Shown here: piece by piece, positions 52,752-62,155 of the stretch
Position numbering within the stretch: position 1 is the stretch's first letter
Layout: every line of letters begins with the position of its first letter
NCBI GenBank assembly: GCA_000531095.1
Contig: HG799465.1
Coordinates: 975,915-1,039,914, forward strand
Direction of reading: 5' to 3'
Source of the DNA: Gemmata massiliana
GTDB lineage: Bacteria; Planctomycetota; Planctomycetia; Gemmatales; Gemmataceae
Length of the DNA: 64,000 bases
The notes under the pieces: generated by a model
Seen by the model: only the letters and a program-made list of their open reading frames with translations
The model's database searches: none
What the model was told of the DNA's origin: nothing
Position numbers and translations under genes: made by a program

Positions 52752-54482
52752 ATGCACCGTAACCGTACCACCCGACGGCTGCTGCCGTGGGCTTGCATTT
52801 TAACGCTCGGACTCGCGGTCACCACCACGACGTCCCGGGCCCAACAACCGGCCGACACCAAGAACCCGCTCCCGGCCACGATCGACCGGACCGGCGCGAT
52901 CATCGTCCCGCTCGGCGGCCTGGTGACGTTCTCCCCCGCCGATCTGAAAGACCCGCCGACCGACATCCTCGTGAGCAACGACGCCGCCCTCGGGGTGCGC
53001 CTCGACCCGGCGGACCCGAAGCGGCTGCTCCTGACCGGGCGCTCCTCGGGCGTGAGCCAACTGACCATCGTCCGCAAGGACCTGCCCCCGCTCAAGTTCG
53101 ATGTGATCGTGCAGACCGATTTCGCCCTGCTCCGCACGATCATCAAGCGGACCGTCCCGACGGCCAGCGTGGACGTGCAACCGGGCCTCAACAACTCGAT
53201 CGTGCTGAGCGGGTACGTGACCAGCCCGCAGGACGCGGACACCGTGGCCCGGCTCGCGAACAGCGCGGTCGGCGGGGCCAACGCCAACGTAATCAACGCG
53301 GTCCAGATCGGCGGCGTCCAGCAGGTGGAAATCGACGTCGTGGTCGCCTCGGTGGACCGCAACCAGCTCCGCAGCCGCGGGTTCGACTTCTCCGCCCCGG
53401 GCCGCGGGAGCTTCGGGTTCAGCAGCCTCGTGAGCGGGCTCATCGGCGTGCAAACCGGGTCCGGCGCGATCCCGACGTTCGGCACCGACGCGAACTTTCA
53501 GGCGGCCGTCGTACCCAACCGGTTCTTCGGTGCCCTCCGCGCCCTGCGGACCGAAGGGGTCGCAAAGTTCCTGGCCGAGCCCCGGGTCGTGACCCAGACC
53601 GGGCGCCCCGCGTTCTTCCGGGCCGGCGGTCAACAGGCGATCCTCAGCAGCACCTCCGGCATCACCGGCCCCGGCGTGACCCTGGTGCCGTTCGGGACCG
53701 AACTCGAGGTGGTGCCGATCGTGTACGGCAACGGGTCGATCTGGCTGGACATCAACCCGCGCATCACCGCGGTGAGCCAGGCCCTCGGGATCACGGTCGC
53801 CGGGGCCAGCAGCCCGGGCTTCACGGAACAGAGCGTCCGATCCACGGTGCTGCTCGAGTCGGGCCAGACGTTCGCCATCGGCGGGCTGATCCAGAACAGC
53901 GTGGGTGCCACCACGCAAAAGGTTCCGTTTCTGGGCGACCTGCCGTTCTCGGGCACGCTCTTCAGCCGGGTGGACTACACGGTCCGCGAGAGCGAACTCG
54001 TGATCCTGGTGACCCCGCGCCTGGTCCACCCGATGGACCCGTGCCAGGCCCCGAAGCGGCTCCCGGGACAAGAAACCCGCACGCCCGACGATTATGAACT
54101 ATTCTTGGAAAACGTTCTCGAAGCGCCCCGCGGCCAGCGGAAGGTGTGGAACGGGAAGTGCTACAACGCCCCGTACAAGTGCGACCCGACCCTCGGCAAG
54201 TACCCGTGCATCGGCGGCGTCTGCAACGGCCCGAACGGAACGTGCCTGCCCGGTAACGCGGCCGGCGCCCTGATCAACCCGCTGTCCAGCTCGCAGGGCA
54301 GCTCGACGGTACCGACCGCTCCGGCCCTCGGGGGCGCGGCAGCAACGGTCCCGATGCCCGTGACCCCGGTCGCGCCGACGACAGAAGTTCCCGCGTCCCT
54401 GCCCCCGGTGACCGGCGGCGGGACCACGGAGCCGGCCCCGGTGCCGCTCCCGCCCGTCGGCGGACTTCCGGTACCGCAATAA
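52752..54482 (+). CDS. cpaC: Tad outer-membrane secretin, CpaC/RcpA
   Basis: 576 residues from ATG 52752 with AAGGAGAGG upstream. A signal peptide (ends TTTTSRA) is followed by an N-terminal domain (ITIVPLGG-like strand, LLLTGRSSGVSQLTIV), a BON/N1-type part (NNSIVLSGYVTSPQDADTV) and the secretin domain (VAKFLAEPRVVTQTGRPAFF, VPFLGDLPFSGTLFS, ELVILVTPRLV). Forms the outer-membrane channel for the pilus. The C-terminal 110 residues are a Cys-containing segment and a Pro/Thr/Gly-rich tail not typical of CpaC. Confidence 0.92.
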   Translation: MHRNRTTRRLLPWACILTLGLAVTTTTSRAQQPADTKNPLPATIDRTGAIIVPLGGLVTFSPADLKDPPTDILVSNDAALGVRLDPADPKRLLLTGRSSGVSQLTIVRKDLPPLKFDVIVQTDFALLRTIIKRTVPTASVDVQPGLNNSIVLSGYVTSPQDADTVARLANSAVGGANANVINAVQIGGVQQVEIDVVVASVDRNQLRSRGFDFSAPGRGSFGFSSLVSGLIGVQTGSGAIPTFGTDANFQAAVVPNRFFGALRALRTEGVAKFLAEPRVVTQTGRPAFFRAGGQQAILSSTSGITGPGVTLVPFGTELEVVPIVYGNGSIWLDINPRITAVSQALGITVAGASSPGFTEQSVRSTVLLESGQTFAIGGLIQNSVGATTQKVPFLGDLPFSGTLFSRVDYTVRESELVILVTPRLVHPMDPCQAPKRLPGQETRTPDDYELFLENVLEAPRGQRKVWNGKCYNAPYKCDPTLGKYPCIGGVCNGPNGTCLPGNAAGALINPLSSSQGSSTVPTAPALGGAAATVPMPVTPVAPTTEVPASLPPVTGGGTTEPAPVPLPPVGGLPVPQ

Positions 54483-54514
54483 CACGGCGGCAAAAGGTGT
54501 GCTAGTTTTCCTCT

Positions 54515-54540
54515 GCCGCGGAACTCACGGGTTCCGCGGC
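54515..54540 (+). terminator. Hairpin between cpaC and cpaE
   Basis: Perfect 10-bp stem GCCGCGGAAC / GTTCCGCGGC with a 6-nt loop, 32 bp past the cpaC stop. It lacks a T tract, so it more likely tunes expression than ends the operon. Confidence 0.5.
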
Positions 54541-54593
54541 GGGGCACCCGACACGAACGACCCCTACGCGACACAACAGACTCGGTGGTGGCT

Positions 54594-55817
54594 ATGCAAC
54601 GCGTCGCGATCGTAGACCCGAACGAATCGACCCGCGAGTCGCTCCGCACGCTGTTGCTCGGGGTCGACTTCGTGTGGCTCGAGGCCGAGTGCGCCCGGTA
54701 CGAGTACTTTTTTGAAGTGATCCAGGCGTCCACGCCGGACCTCGTGATCGTCACCCTCGACGCGGACAAGAACAAGGCCCTTCAGATGATCGGGCAGCTC
54801 TCGGTGGAGCACCCGAAGCTGCCGATCCTGACCATCAGTCACGACCACCAGGCCCTGCTCCAGTCGCTCCAAAAGGGCGCGAAGTACTTCCTGACGCACC
54901 CGGTCGGACTGGAAGACATGCTCGCCGCCCTGCGGCGGGCGCTGGGCGAGAGCGGCGGCTCCGACGCCCCCACCGCGGGCGGGAGCGCCTCGGCCCGGCA
55001 GACCGGCTCGTCCTCGATGATCGCGGTCCTCGGGTCCCGGGGCGGCGTCGGCACCACGACCCTCGCGGTCAACATGGCCGCGACGCTGGCCGCCGACCCG
55101 ACCCACCAGGCCGCCCTCATCGACCTCGACCTGACGCTCGGGGACGCGGACATCGCACTGGAAGTGAACGGGTTCGAGAACATCAGCATCGCGGACCTGG
55201 CCCGGAACATCGAGCGCCTGGACATGAACTTCCTGCGCCGCGCGATGGCCAAGCACGAACCGACCGGGCTCGCGATCCTGCGCCACCCGCTCGAGATCGC
55301 CGAGGTCGGCGCGATCCACGAACAGCACGTGGAGCGCATCCTCAACCTGTTGAAGATCAGCTACACGCACCTGGTTCTGGACCTGAGCAAGTGCCTGCTC
55401 CCGACGGACCTCATGGCGCTCCGCATGGCGGACGTCATCATGCTGGTCGCGCAACTGGAGCTGAGCAGCCTGCGGAACGTGGTGCGCCTGATCCACTGCA
55501 TGAGCGGCGAAGAGGGCCTCGCGGACAAGATCCGCGTGGTCATCAACCGCCAGGGCTCGGACTCGGTCGAGGAGGGGATCAGCCCGAAGAAGGCCGAGGA
55601 GGTCATCGGCAAGCCGATCTTCTGGCAGGTGCCCAACGACACGAAGGCCGTGATCGGCGCCCGCGTCGCGGGGCACCCGCTCGTGAAGCACGCGCCCAAG
55701 AGCCGCGTCCAGCAGAGCATCTACGGCCTCACCCAGGCGCTCTACGGCAAGCCGGTCGGCGCCCCGGGCGAGCAGAAGGGCAGCAAGGGCGGCTGGGGGT
55801 TCTTCGGAAAGCGCTAA
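54594..55817 (+). CDS. cpaE: Pilus assembly ATPase-like protein CpaE/TadZ
   Basis: 407 residues from ATG 54594; GTG 54585 and 54588 are in-frame alternatives. An N-terminal receiver-like domain (about 1-120, VAIVDPNESTRESLRTLLL) lacks the phospho-acceptor Asp (PDLVIVTLD has Thr there), as in other TadZ proteins. The ParA/MinD-like ATPase part has a deviant Walker A GSRGGVGTTT (147-156), lacking the first Lys, and DLDLTLGDADIAL as the switch region. Localises the Tad machine at the cytoplasmic membrane. It precedes cpaF by 105 bp. Confidence 0.9.
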   Translation: MQRVAIVDPNESTRESLRTLLLGVDFVWLEAECARYEYFFEVIQASTPDLVIVTLDADKNKALQMIGQLSVEHPKLPILTISHDHQALLQSLQKGAKYFLTHPVGLEDMLAALRRALGESGGSDAPTAGGSASARQTGSSSMIAVLGSRGGVGTTTLAVNMAATLAADPTHQAALIDLDLTLGDADIALEVNGFENISIADLARNIERLDMNFLRRAMAKHEPTGLAILRHPLEIAEVGAIHEQHVERILNLLKISYTHLVLDLSKCLLPTDLMALRMADVIMLVAQLELSSLRNVVRLIHCMSGEEGLADKIRVVINRQGSDSVEEGISPKKAEEVIGKPIFWQVPNDTKAVIGARVAGHPLVKHAPKSRVQQSIYGLTQALYGKPVGAPGEQKGSKGGWGFFGKR

Positions 55818-55922
55818 GTGTTCGCCCGGAGCCCGCGGTCCGTCGTCCCCGGGGCACCCGATACTCACCGCGCCGGACCGGCGCGCCACCGACCCTGGGA
55901 CCGATCCAAGGACTGATACACC

Positions 55923-57314
55923 ATGAGCCGACTTCAGCAAGGGATCTCGAAGCTCAACAGCCTCAACGGGCCGAGCGGCGGCGCGAGCAGCATCTCGCGC
56001 CTGTCCAGCCCGAGCATGGGCGGCGGGCCGGGGGGCGGGAAGAACTTCGACGAGCTGAAGCGCCAGATCCACTCGAAACTGGTGGAGCGGCTCGACTTCA
56101 CGCGCGTGAAGGACCTGTCCAGCGAGGCCATGCGGCGCGACATCCGCCGCGTGATCGAGCACCTGTGCGACACCGAGAACCCGCTCCTCAACCGGATCGA
56201 GCGCGAGAAGCTGATCGAGGAGGTGCTCGACGAGACGCTCGGGTTCGGGCCGCTGGAGATCCTGCTCAAGGACCCGACGGTCAGCGACATCCTGGTGAAC
56301 GGCCCGCACAAGTGCTACGTCGAGCGCCGCGGGAAGCTCGAGAAGACGGAAGTGAAGTTCCGCGACAACGACCACCTGATGCAGATCATCGACCGGATCG
56401 TGTCGAAGGTCGGGCGCCGCGTGGACGAGACGAGCCCGATGGTGGACGCGCGCCTCCCGGACGGCTCCCGCGTGAACGCGGTAATCCCACCGATCTCACT
56501 GGACGGGCCGAGCCTCAGCATCCGGCGCTTCGGGGCCAACCCGCTGAAGCTCGAGGATCTGCTGAACTACAAGGCGTTCACGCCCGAAATGGCGATGCTC
56601 ATGGAGGCGTGCATCAAGGCCCGGCTCAACGTGCTCATCAGCGGTGGGACCGGGTGCGGTAAGACGACGCTCCTGAACACGCTCTCGAGCTTCATCCCCG
56701 GCGACGAGCGGGTGGTGACGATCGAGGACGCGGCCGAACTGCAGCTCCAACAGGACCACGTGGTGCGCCTCGAAACGCGCCCGCCGAACATCGAGGGCAA
56801 GGGGGCCGTGAGCACCCGCGACTGCGTGCGGAACGCCCTGCGCATGCGGCCCGAGCGGATCATCATCGGTGAGGTCCGCGGGTCCGAGGCCCTGGACATG
56901 CTCCAGGCCATGAACACGGGCCACGGCGGGTCGCTGGCCACGCTCCACGCGAACACCCCGCGCGAGGCCCTCACGCGGCTGGAAACGATGATTATGATGG
57001 GCGGGTTCGAGCTCCCGGTGAAGGCGATGCGGCAGCAGGTCAGCTCCGCCATCGACGTCATCATCCAGGCGAACCGGCTCCAGGGCGGCCCCCGGAAGAT
57101 CACCCACATCACGGAAGTGATGAACATGGAGCAGGACATCATCATCATGCAGGAAGTGTTCCGGTACAAGCAGCTCGGCATCGACCAGAACGGCCGCGCC
57201 TACGGCCAGTTCGAGGCGACCGGGGTCCGGCCCTCGTTCATCAACCGGCTGGAGTCGAAGGGCGTGAAACTGCCCTCGAACATGTTCGCCGAGCGCGTCC
57301 TGATGCGCGACTGA
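55923..57314 (+). CDS. cpaF: Tad secretion ATPase CpaF/TadA
   Basis: 463 residues. Hexameric traffic ATPase powering pilus assembly. The N-terminal domain has a Gly/Ser-rich lead, then [20 protein letters not shown]. The ATPase core has [10 protein letters not shown] (Walker A, Lys247), [11 protein letters not shown] (Asp box), [14 protein letters not shown] (Walker B), a His box [18 protein letters not shown] and the C-terminal region [10 protein letters not shown]. All motifs are intact. Shine-Dalgarno AAGGA is upstream. Confidence 0.95.
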   Translation: MSRLQQGISKLNSLNGPSGGASSISRLSSPSMGGGPGGGKNFDELKRQIHSKLVERLDFTRVKDLSSEAMRRDIRRVIEHLCDTENPLLNRIEREKLIEEVLDETLGFGPLEILLKDPTVSDILVNGPHKCYVERRGKLEKTEVKFRDNDHLMQIIDRIVSKVGRRVDETSPMVDARLPDGSRVNAVIPPISLDGPSLSIRRFGANPLKLEDLLNYKAFTPEMAMLMEACIKARLNVLISGGTGCGKTTLLNTLSSFIPGDERVVTIEDAAELQLQQDHVVRLETRPPNIEGKGAVSTRDCVRNALRMRPERIIIGEVRGSEALDMLQAMNTGHGGSLATLHANTPREALTRLETMIMMGGFELPVKAMRQQVSSAIDVIIQANRLQGGPRKITHITEVMNMEQDIIIMQEVFRYKQLGIDQNGRAYGQFEATGVRPSFINRLESKGVKLPSNMFAERVLMRD

Positions 57315-57542
57315 TCCGGCGGCCGCGGGGCGCGGAGCGCCGGGCGCGGCTACGAAGAACGGAAGAACGGGTGGAAAGTGCGCGAACGGGAATCGTTCGC
57401 GCGGCGCCCGGTGCCGACTCGCCCGATACACACGCGGACCCGAAGGGACTGGGTTTGCTCGACGCGGCCACGGACGGCGGGACTCGTACACACGCACCGG
57501 GCGCCCGCGCCCGGCCAGGGCGCCCGCGCCAGGTGGACTCCG

Positions 57543-58501
57543 ATGAACCCGATTCTCCTCCCGATCCTGATCGGCGGCTTGGTGATCGCGATGGTCGCCA
57601 TGATGTACCTCGCGCTCCTGCGGGCGACGAGGGCGCGGCCGCGGACCGGCTCGACCAGCTGGTCGGGCGGAACTCGCGCAAGGACTCCTCGGCCGACATG
57701 CTGCTGAAGCAGGCGCTCCAGGAGGTGGACCGCAAGACGCTCATGGACAAGCTGATGCCGGAGGCCTTCAACCTCACGAAGACCTTCGAGCAGGCGGACT
57801 GCAACATCAAGCCCAGTGCCCTGTTCGGGATCTCGCTCGGGCTGGGCGTGCTGGGCGCGGCCCTGAGCATCTGGCTCGTGAACATGTACGTGCTGCCGCT
57901 CGGCGCGGTGCTGTTCTTCGCGCTCCCCTGGGTGTGGCTGTACACCAAGCGCGCCGGGCGCCTGAAGAAGTTCGCGGCCCAGTTGCCCGACGCGATGGAG
58001 CTCGTCGCCCGCGCGCTGCGGGCCGGGCACTCGCTGGCCGCCGGGATGCACGTGGTGGCCGAAGAAATGCCGGCCCCGATCTCCAAGGAGTTCGGCCGGG
58101 TGTACGAGGAGCAGAACCTGGGCATCCCGCTGGAAGAGGCCCTCAAGGGGATGTGCGACCGGGTGCCGAACCTGGACCTCCGGTTCTTCGTGACCAGCGT
58201 CGCGATCCAGCGCCAGACCGGTGGCGACCTGGCCGAGATCCTCGACCGCATCGGGCACGTGATCCGCGAGCGGTTCAAGATTTTGGGCCAGGTGAAGGCC
58301 CTGACCGCGGAAGGGCGGCTCTCGGGCATCGTGCTCATCGCCCTGCCGATCGGCCTGTTCATCATGATGCTGTGGATGAAGCCGGACTACGTGCAGACGC
58401 TCTGGAAGGACCCGATGGGGATCAAGATGTCGATCGGGGCCATCGTGCTCATGCTGATCGGCTCGTTCGCCATCAAGAAGATCGTGGACATCAAGGTCTG
58501 A
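57543..58501 (+). CDS. tadB: Tad inner-membrane platform protein TadB (frameshift near the 5' end)
   Basis: ATG 57543 encodes MNPILLPILIGGLVIAMVAM..., a first TM helix, up to LALLR. One G appears to be missing in the GGG run at 57622-57624; the next frame continues DEGAAADRLDQLVGRNS and stays open to 58501, giving about 319 residues. Later helices lie near 95-140 and 265-315. The T2SF domain contains LPDAMELVARALRAGHSLAAGM and VAIQRQTGGDLAEIL. Cytoplasmic-membrane platform, paired with TadC. As read, translation would need an internal start and would lose the first helix. Confidence 0.88.
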
Positions 58502-58597
58502 CGAAGTGTGAGTCGGCGGAACCGGCCCGGTTCCCCGCACGCCCCGCACGAGTCACGCGCACCCATACTCACACTGCTTCGCACCGGAGACACACCT

Positions 58598-59560
58598 GTG
58601 GAACTGTTCGCGCTCCTGTCCGCCTCCGAACTGGCCCCGCTCCTCGTGTTCGTCGCGATCATGGCGGGCACGTTCTGGGTGCTCTCGCTGATCTCCAACC
58701 GCAACAGCCAGGCGGAGGAGCGGCTCGAGCGCATCGGCCGGCCCAAGTCGCTGGTCGAGATCGAAATGTCGCAGGCCGAGTCGCGCGGCCGGTTCAAGGG
58801 GCTCAAGGACGCCTTCAGCAACCTCGGCGGGGTAATGGAGCCCGGGACCGAGCTGGAAAAGAACTCGCTCCGGATCAAGCTGGCCAACGCCGGGTTCCGG
58901 AGCGAGAACGCGGCCGGCGTGTACCAGGGCATCCGCGTAGTTTGCCTAGTCGCGTTCCTTCTTCCGGCCCTTTTCTTTTTCTTGCTCAAAGACGGGTTCA
59001 CCGTGAAGTCGATTGAATGGACTGTGGGGCTCGCGGGCATGGGGTTCTACTTCCCGCAGCTCGCGCTCTGGCACCTGCGGACGAGCCGGCAGAAGGAGAT
59101 CTTCCTCACCCTGCCGGACGCGCTCGACCTCTTGGTGGTGTGCGTCGAGTCCGGGCTCGGCCTGGACGCGGCCCTGCGGAAGGTGACCGACGAGATGAAG
59201 GGGCACGCGAAGACCATCTGCGAGGAGTTCTCGCTCGCGAACCTGCAGTTGCAGATGGGGCGCCCCCGGCGCGAGGTGCTCCACGACCTCGGCGTGCGGA
59301 CCGGGGTGGACGACGTGCGGAGCCTGGCGGCGATCCTGATCCAGGCCGACCGGTTCGGTTCGAGTATCGCCCAGGCGCTCCGGGTCCAGTCCGATTCGAT
59401 GCGGACCCGGCGGCGCCAACTGGCCGAGGAAAAGGCGGCGAAGACGGCGGTGCAACTGATCTTCCCGCTGGTGCTGTTCATCTTCCCGGCGATCTTCGTG
59501 GTTCTGGTCGGCCCCGCGGCCATCCAGATCCAGAAGAATTTGTTGAGTAAGGGTGGTTAA
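58598..59560 (+). CDS. tadC: Tad inner-membrane platform protein TadC
   Basis: 320 residues from GTG 58598 (ELFALLSASELAPLLVF), preceded by GGAG. An N-terminal TM helix (about 9-28), an amphipathic region, then helices near 110-160 and a C-terminal one (about 285-312). The T2SF domain contains LPDALDLLVVCVESGLGLDAAL and SSIAQALRVQSDSMRTRRRQ, the signature of TadC/GspF-type proteins. Works with TadB as the platform for CpaF. Confidence 0.92.
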   Translation: MELFALLSASELAPLLVFVAIMAGTFWVLSLISNRNSQAEERLERIGRPKSLVEIEMSQAESRGRFKGLKDAFSNLGGVMEPGTELEKNSLRIKLANAGFRSENAAGVYQGIRVVCLVAFLLPALFFFLLKDGFTVKSIEWTVGLAGMGFYFPQLALWHLRTSRQKEIFLTLPDALDLLVVCVESGLGLDAALRKVTDEMKGHAKTICEEFSLANLQLQMGRPRREVLHDLGVRTGVDDVRSLAAILIQADRFGSSIAQALRVQSDSMRTRRRQLAEEKAAKTAVQLIFPLVLFIFPAIFVVLVGPAAIQIQKNLLSKGG

Positions 59561-59613
59561 TTAGCCCGATCCCGGGCAGGACGCCCGGTTCGGTTCTCAA
59601 GGAGGAGAGTGCG

Positions 59614-60294
59614 ATGACCAAGATGATGCGCGCGGCCGCGGCGGTCGCGATTCTGACGAGCGGGATGGGGTCCGTCGGGTGCGTGGGCGCCGGGGCCAGC
59701 GGGCGCCCGACCCTCGACGACCGCGCCCGGAACGTTTACGACCCGTGCTACCCCGAGCGGTACAACCACGCGGCCCGGCAAGCGGTGCTCGCGCCCTTCG
59801 CCCAACAGGTCCACAACGGGCAGGTGCTGAACCAGACCATCTTCACCTACTACTTCGAGACCGGCTCCGACAAGCTCACGTCCGCCGGGGTGGAGAAACT
59901 GGACTCGATCGCCCGGACGCGCCCGGCACCGGACCCGAAGCTGTACCTGCAAACGGCGATGGACGTCCCGGTGACCGACGCGACCGCGGGCAAGATCACC
60001 GAGCTGCGAGCCGATCTGGACGCGAAGCGCGCCGCGGCCGTCCAGAAGTACCTGGCCACGGTCCCGTCGTTCGCGCCGGTCAGCTACGAAATCTTCGTCC
60101 ACAACCCGGCGACCCCGGGCATCAACGCCGAGTTCAGCGCCAACCCGTTCCGGTCTTCCGGCCTGGGCTACCGCGGCGGCATCACGGGCATGACGGGGAC
60201 CGGCGGGGCCGTCAGCACCGGCGCCACTCAGGGCACGAGCCTGAGTTCGCCCGCGGGCGCCGGGGGCGGCACCGGGGCCGTCGTCCCGCGCTAA
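59614..60294 (+). CDS. Lipoprotein with OmpA-like segment (possible CpaD/RcpB counterpart)
   Basis: 226 residues with a very strong Shine-Dalgarno (AAGGAGGAG). The lipoprotein signal ends SVGC (Cys23). The segment FTYYFETGSDKLTSAGVEKL resembles the start of OmpA-like/CpaD domains (a strand then F-x-x-x-S-x-x-L). A helix with ELRADLDAKRAAAVQKYLAT matches the family's second helix. A Gly/Ser/Thr tail follows. In Tad systems an outer-membrane lipoprotein (RcpB/CpaD) stabilises the secretin; position and features suggest this role, but identity is tentative. Confidence 0.65.
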   Translation: MTKMMRAAAAVAILTSGMGSVGCVGAGASGRPTLDDRARNVYDPCYPERYNHAARQAVLAPFAQQVHNGQVLNQTIFTYYFETGSDKLTSAGVEKLDSIARTRPAPDPKLYLQTAMDVPVTDATAGKITELRADLDAKRAAAVQKYLATVPSFAPVSYEIFVHNPATPGINAEFSANPFRSSGLGYRGGITGMTGTGGAVSTGATQGTSLSSPAGAGGGTGAVVPR

Positions 60295-60408
60295 ACCGCA
60301 CTCGTAACGCCCGAACGACGCACGGGGTCGGGAGCCGTTTGTCGGCGCCCGGCCCCGATTTCGTGTCCTACACTACGGTGCGCCCGCTCGTAGCCGAGAC
60401 CCGCACCG

Positions 60409-60633
60409 ATGACGCTCCGATCACCCGCGCTCTTCGCCCTCGCGCTCTGCACCGCGGCCCTCTTCGCGCGCCCCGCCGGGGCGTCCGATACCCCACTCAT
60501 CGCGGGCTACTGGACCGATTTTTACGACCACTGGGCCGGCGTCTTCCAGCAACAGAACGGCGTCGTCATGGGCGCGCTGGTGTTCGGGGGCGTGTGCCTC
60601 TTCATCATCACGCGCGGGAAGTGGCGGAAGTAG
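60409..60633 (+). CDS. Small exported membrane protein in the Tad locus
   Basis: 74 residues. The signal peptide (ends RPAGAS) precedes a short periplasmic segment (YWTDFYDHWAGVFQQQNG) and one C-terminal TM helix (about 51-68), ending GKWRK inside. No family recognised. Its place between the lipoprotein and the AAA ATPase suggests a Tad accessory role. Confidence 0.65.
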   Translation: MTLRSPALFALALCTAALFARPAGASDTPLIAGYWTDFYDHWAGVFQQQNGVVMGALVFGGVCLFIITRGKWRK

Positions 60634-60772
60634 CGCGCCACACGTCGCCCGGCATACCAAAGCCGCAAGAAATTACGGGCCATAGAGTTGGGTACCGCCC
60701 GCTCTGGTTCAGTTTAACGGGCGCGCGCCCGGTCGGCCCTAAAGCGAAACACGCACCGAACGCGAGGGAACC

Positions 60773-62119
60773 ATGTCACTGAGCCGGCAAGCGATGGCGG
60801 ACTGGGACGGCAACCCGGCACCCGAGGCCCCACTGTTGCCGGAGTCGCTCAAGGAATCCGGGCTGACGCTCGGGTTCATCTGCGACATGCTGCTCCGCAC
60901 GATCTACACCCGCGGGGTGATGGTCGGGCGCGACCTGGGCCAGTACCTGTGCCTGCCGTTCAAGGTGATCCGCGAACCGCTCAAGTTCTTGAAGGACGAG
61001 AAGTTAATTCAGGTGGACGGGGGTGATCTCGTCGGCGAGGTGAGCTACCGGTTCAGCCTCACGGACCTCGGGCGCGAGCGCGCGAAGGCCGCGATGGAGC
61101 AGTGCGCGTACATCGGCCCGGCCCCGGTGCCGCTCGAGGACTACGTCGAGCAGTGCTACCGCCAGACCGTCACCGGGTTGCAGTGCTACCCGGAGGCGCT
61201 GAAGGCCCCGTTCGGGCACCTGGTGCTCAAAGAGGAGATGTTCAACAACATCGGGCCGGCGATCATCAGCGGCCGGAGCGTGTTCATCTACGGTCCCCCG
61301 GGTAACGGGAAGACCGCGATGGCCCGGGCCATCGGCGACTTCATGAACACCGCCGGCGGGTCGATCTACATTCCCTATGCGTTCGTCGCCGACAACAACA
61401 TTATTACGGTATTCGACCCGTCGCTCCACGTCATCGACGACACCGCGACCGAGTACGGCGACGACGCCGACGCCACCGTGCGCAAGCTGCTCTCGACCGG
61501 CGCGGTGGACCAGCGCTGGGTCCGCGTGCGGCGCCCGGTGATCGTGACCGGTGGTGAACTGAACTTGCAGATGCTCGACCTCCGGTACAACTCCGAGGCG
61601 AAATTCTACCAAGCCCCGATCCACTTCAAGGCCAACGGGGGCGTGTTCCTGATCGACGACTTCGGGCGCCAGCTCGTCAGCCCGAAGGACTTGCTGAACC
61701 GGTGGATTCTGCCCCTCGAGGACCGGCACGACTTCCTCACCGTGGCGAGCGGGAAGAAGTTCCAGGTGCCGTTCGAGCAGCTCATCATTTTCAGCACGAA
61801 CCTGGACCCGAAGGCCCTGGTGGACGACGCCTTCCTCCGCCGCATCCGGCACAAGGTGGGCATCCAGGCCCCGCAGCGGGACGTGTACGAGCGCATCTTC
61901 TCCGCGAACTGCAAGCGCCTCGGGATGAACTACGACGGGGCCGCGGTGGACTTCCTGTACGAGCGCTACTACTCCCGCGGGCGCGTGCCGCGCGCGTCCG
62001 ACTGTCGCGATTTGCTGGAAACGGTCCAGTCGATTTGCCGATACAGACGGCAACCCGTGCATCTTACGCGCGACCTGATGGCGGAGGCGTCGGCGAGCTT
62101 CATCGCCGAATTCACCTGA
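60773..62119 (+). CDS. AAA ATPase with an N-terminal winged-helix-like domain
   Basis: 448 residues. The N-terminal 110 residues (FICDMLLRTIYTRG, LPFKVIREPLKFLKDEKLIQV, SLTDLGRERA) look like a winged helix. The ATPase core has Walker A YGPPGNGKTAMA (Lys180), a Walker B-like GGVFLIDDFGRQ, sensor 1 LIIFSTNLDPK and arginine-finger candidates in AFLRRIRHKVG, followed by a helical lid. It is not CpaE or CpaF. Such ATPases accompany Tad-like loci in planctomycetes and deltaproteobacteria, to my knowledge without a defined role. Regulator or remodelling factor are possible. Confidence 0.83.
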   Translation: MSLSRQAMADWDGNPAPEAPLLPESLKESGLTLGFICDMLLRTIYTRGVMVGRDLGQYLCLPFKVIREPLKFLKDEKLIQVDGGDLVGEVSYRFSLTDLGRERAKAAMEQCAYIGPAPVPLEDYVEQCYRQTVTGLQCYPEALKAPFGHLVLKEEMFNNIGPAIISGRSVFIYGPPGNGKTAMARAIGDFMNTAGGSIYIPYAFVADNNIITVFDPSLHVIDDTATEYGDDADATVRKLLSTGAVDQRWVRVRRPVIVTGGELNLQMLDLRYNSEAKFYQAPIHFKANGGVFLIDDFGRQLVSPKDLLNRWILPLEDRHDFLTVASGKKFQVPFEQLIIFSTNLDPKALVDDAFLRRIRHKVGIQAPQRDVYERIFSANCKRLGMNYDGAAVDFLYERYYSRGRVPRASDCRDLLETVQSICRYRRQPVHLTRDLMAEASASFIAEFT

Positions 62120-62155
62120 TCGGCCGGGGCGCGAACATATATCCGAGGAAGGCCA

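Noticed and set aside
52800-56375. Long minus-strand frames opposite cpaC, cpaE and cpaF
   Set aside because: Shadows of well-supported Tad genes; composition (Arg, Gly, His, Val repeats) and lack of starts with ribosome sites argue against coding.
57600-57650. Programmed frameshift in tadB
   Set aside because: No slippery heptamer, internal Shine-Dalgarno or stimulatory pseudoknot was apparent; a single-base sequence error in GGG fits better.
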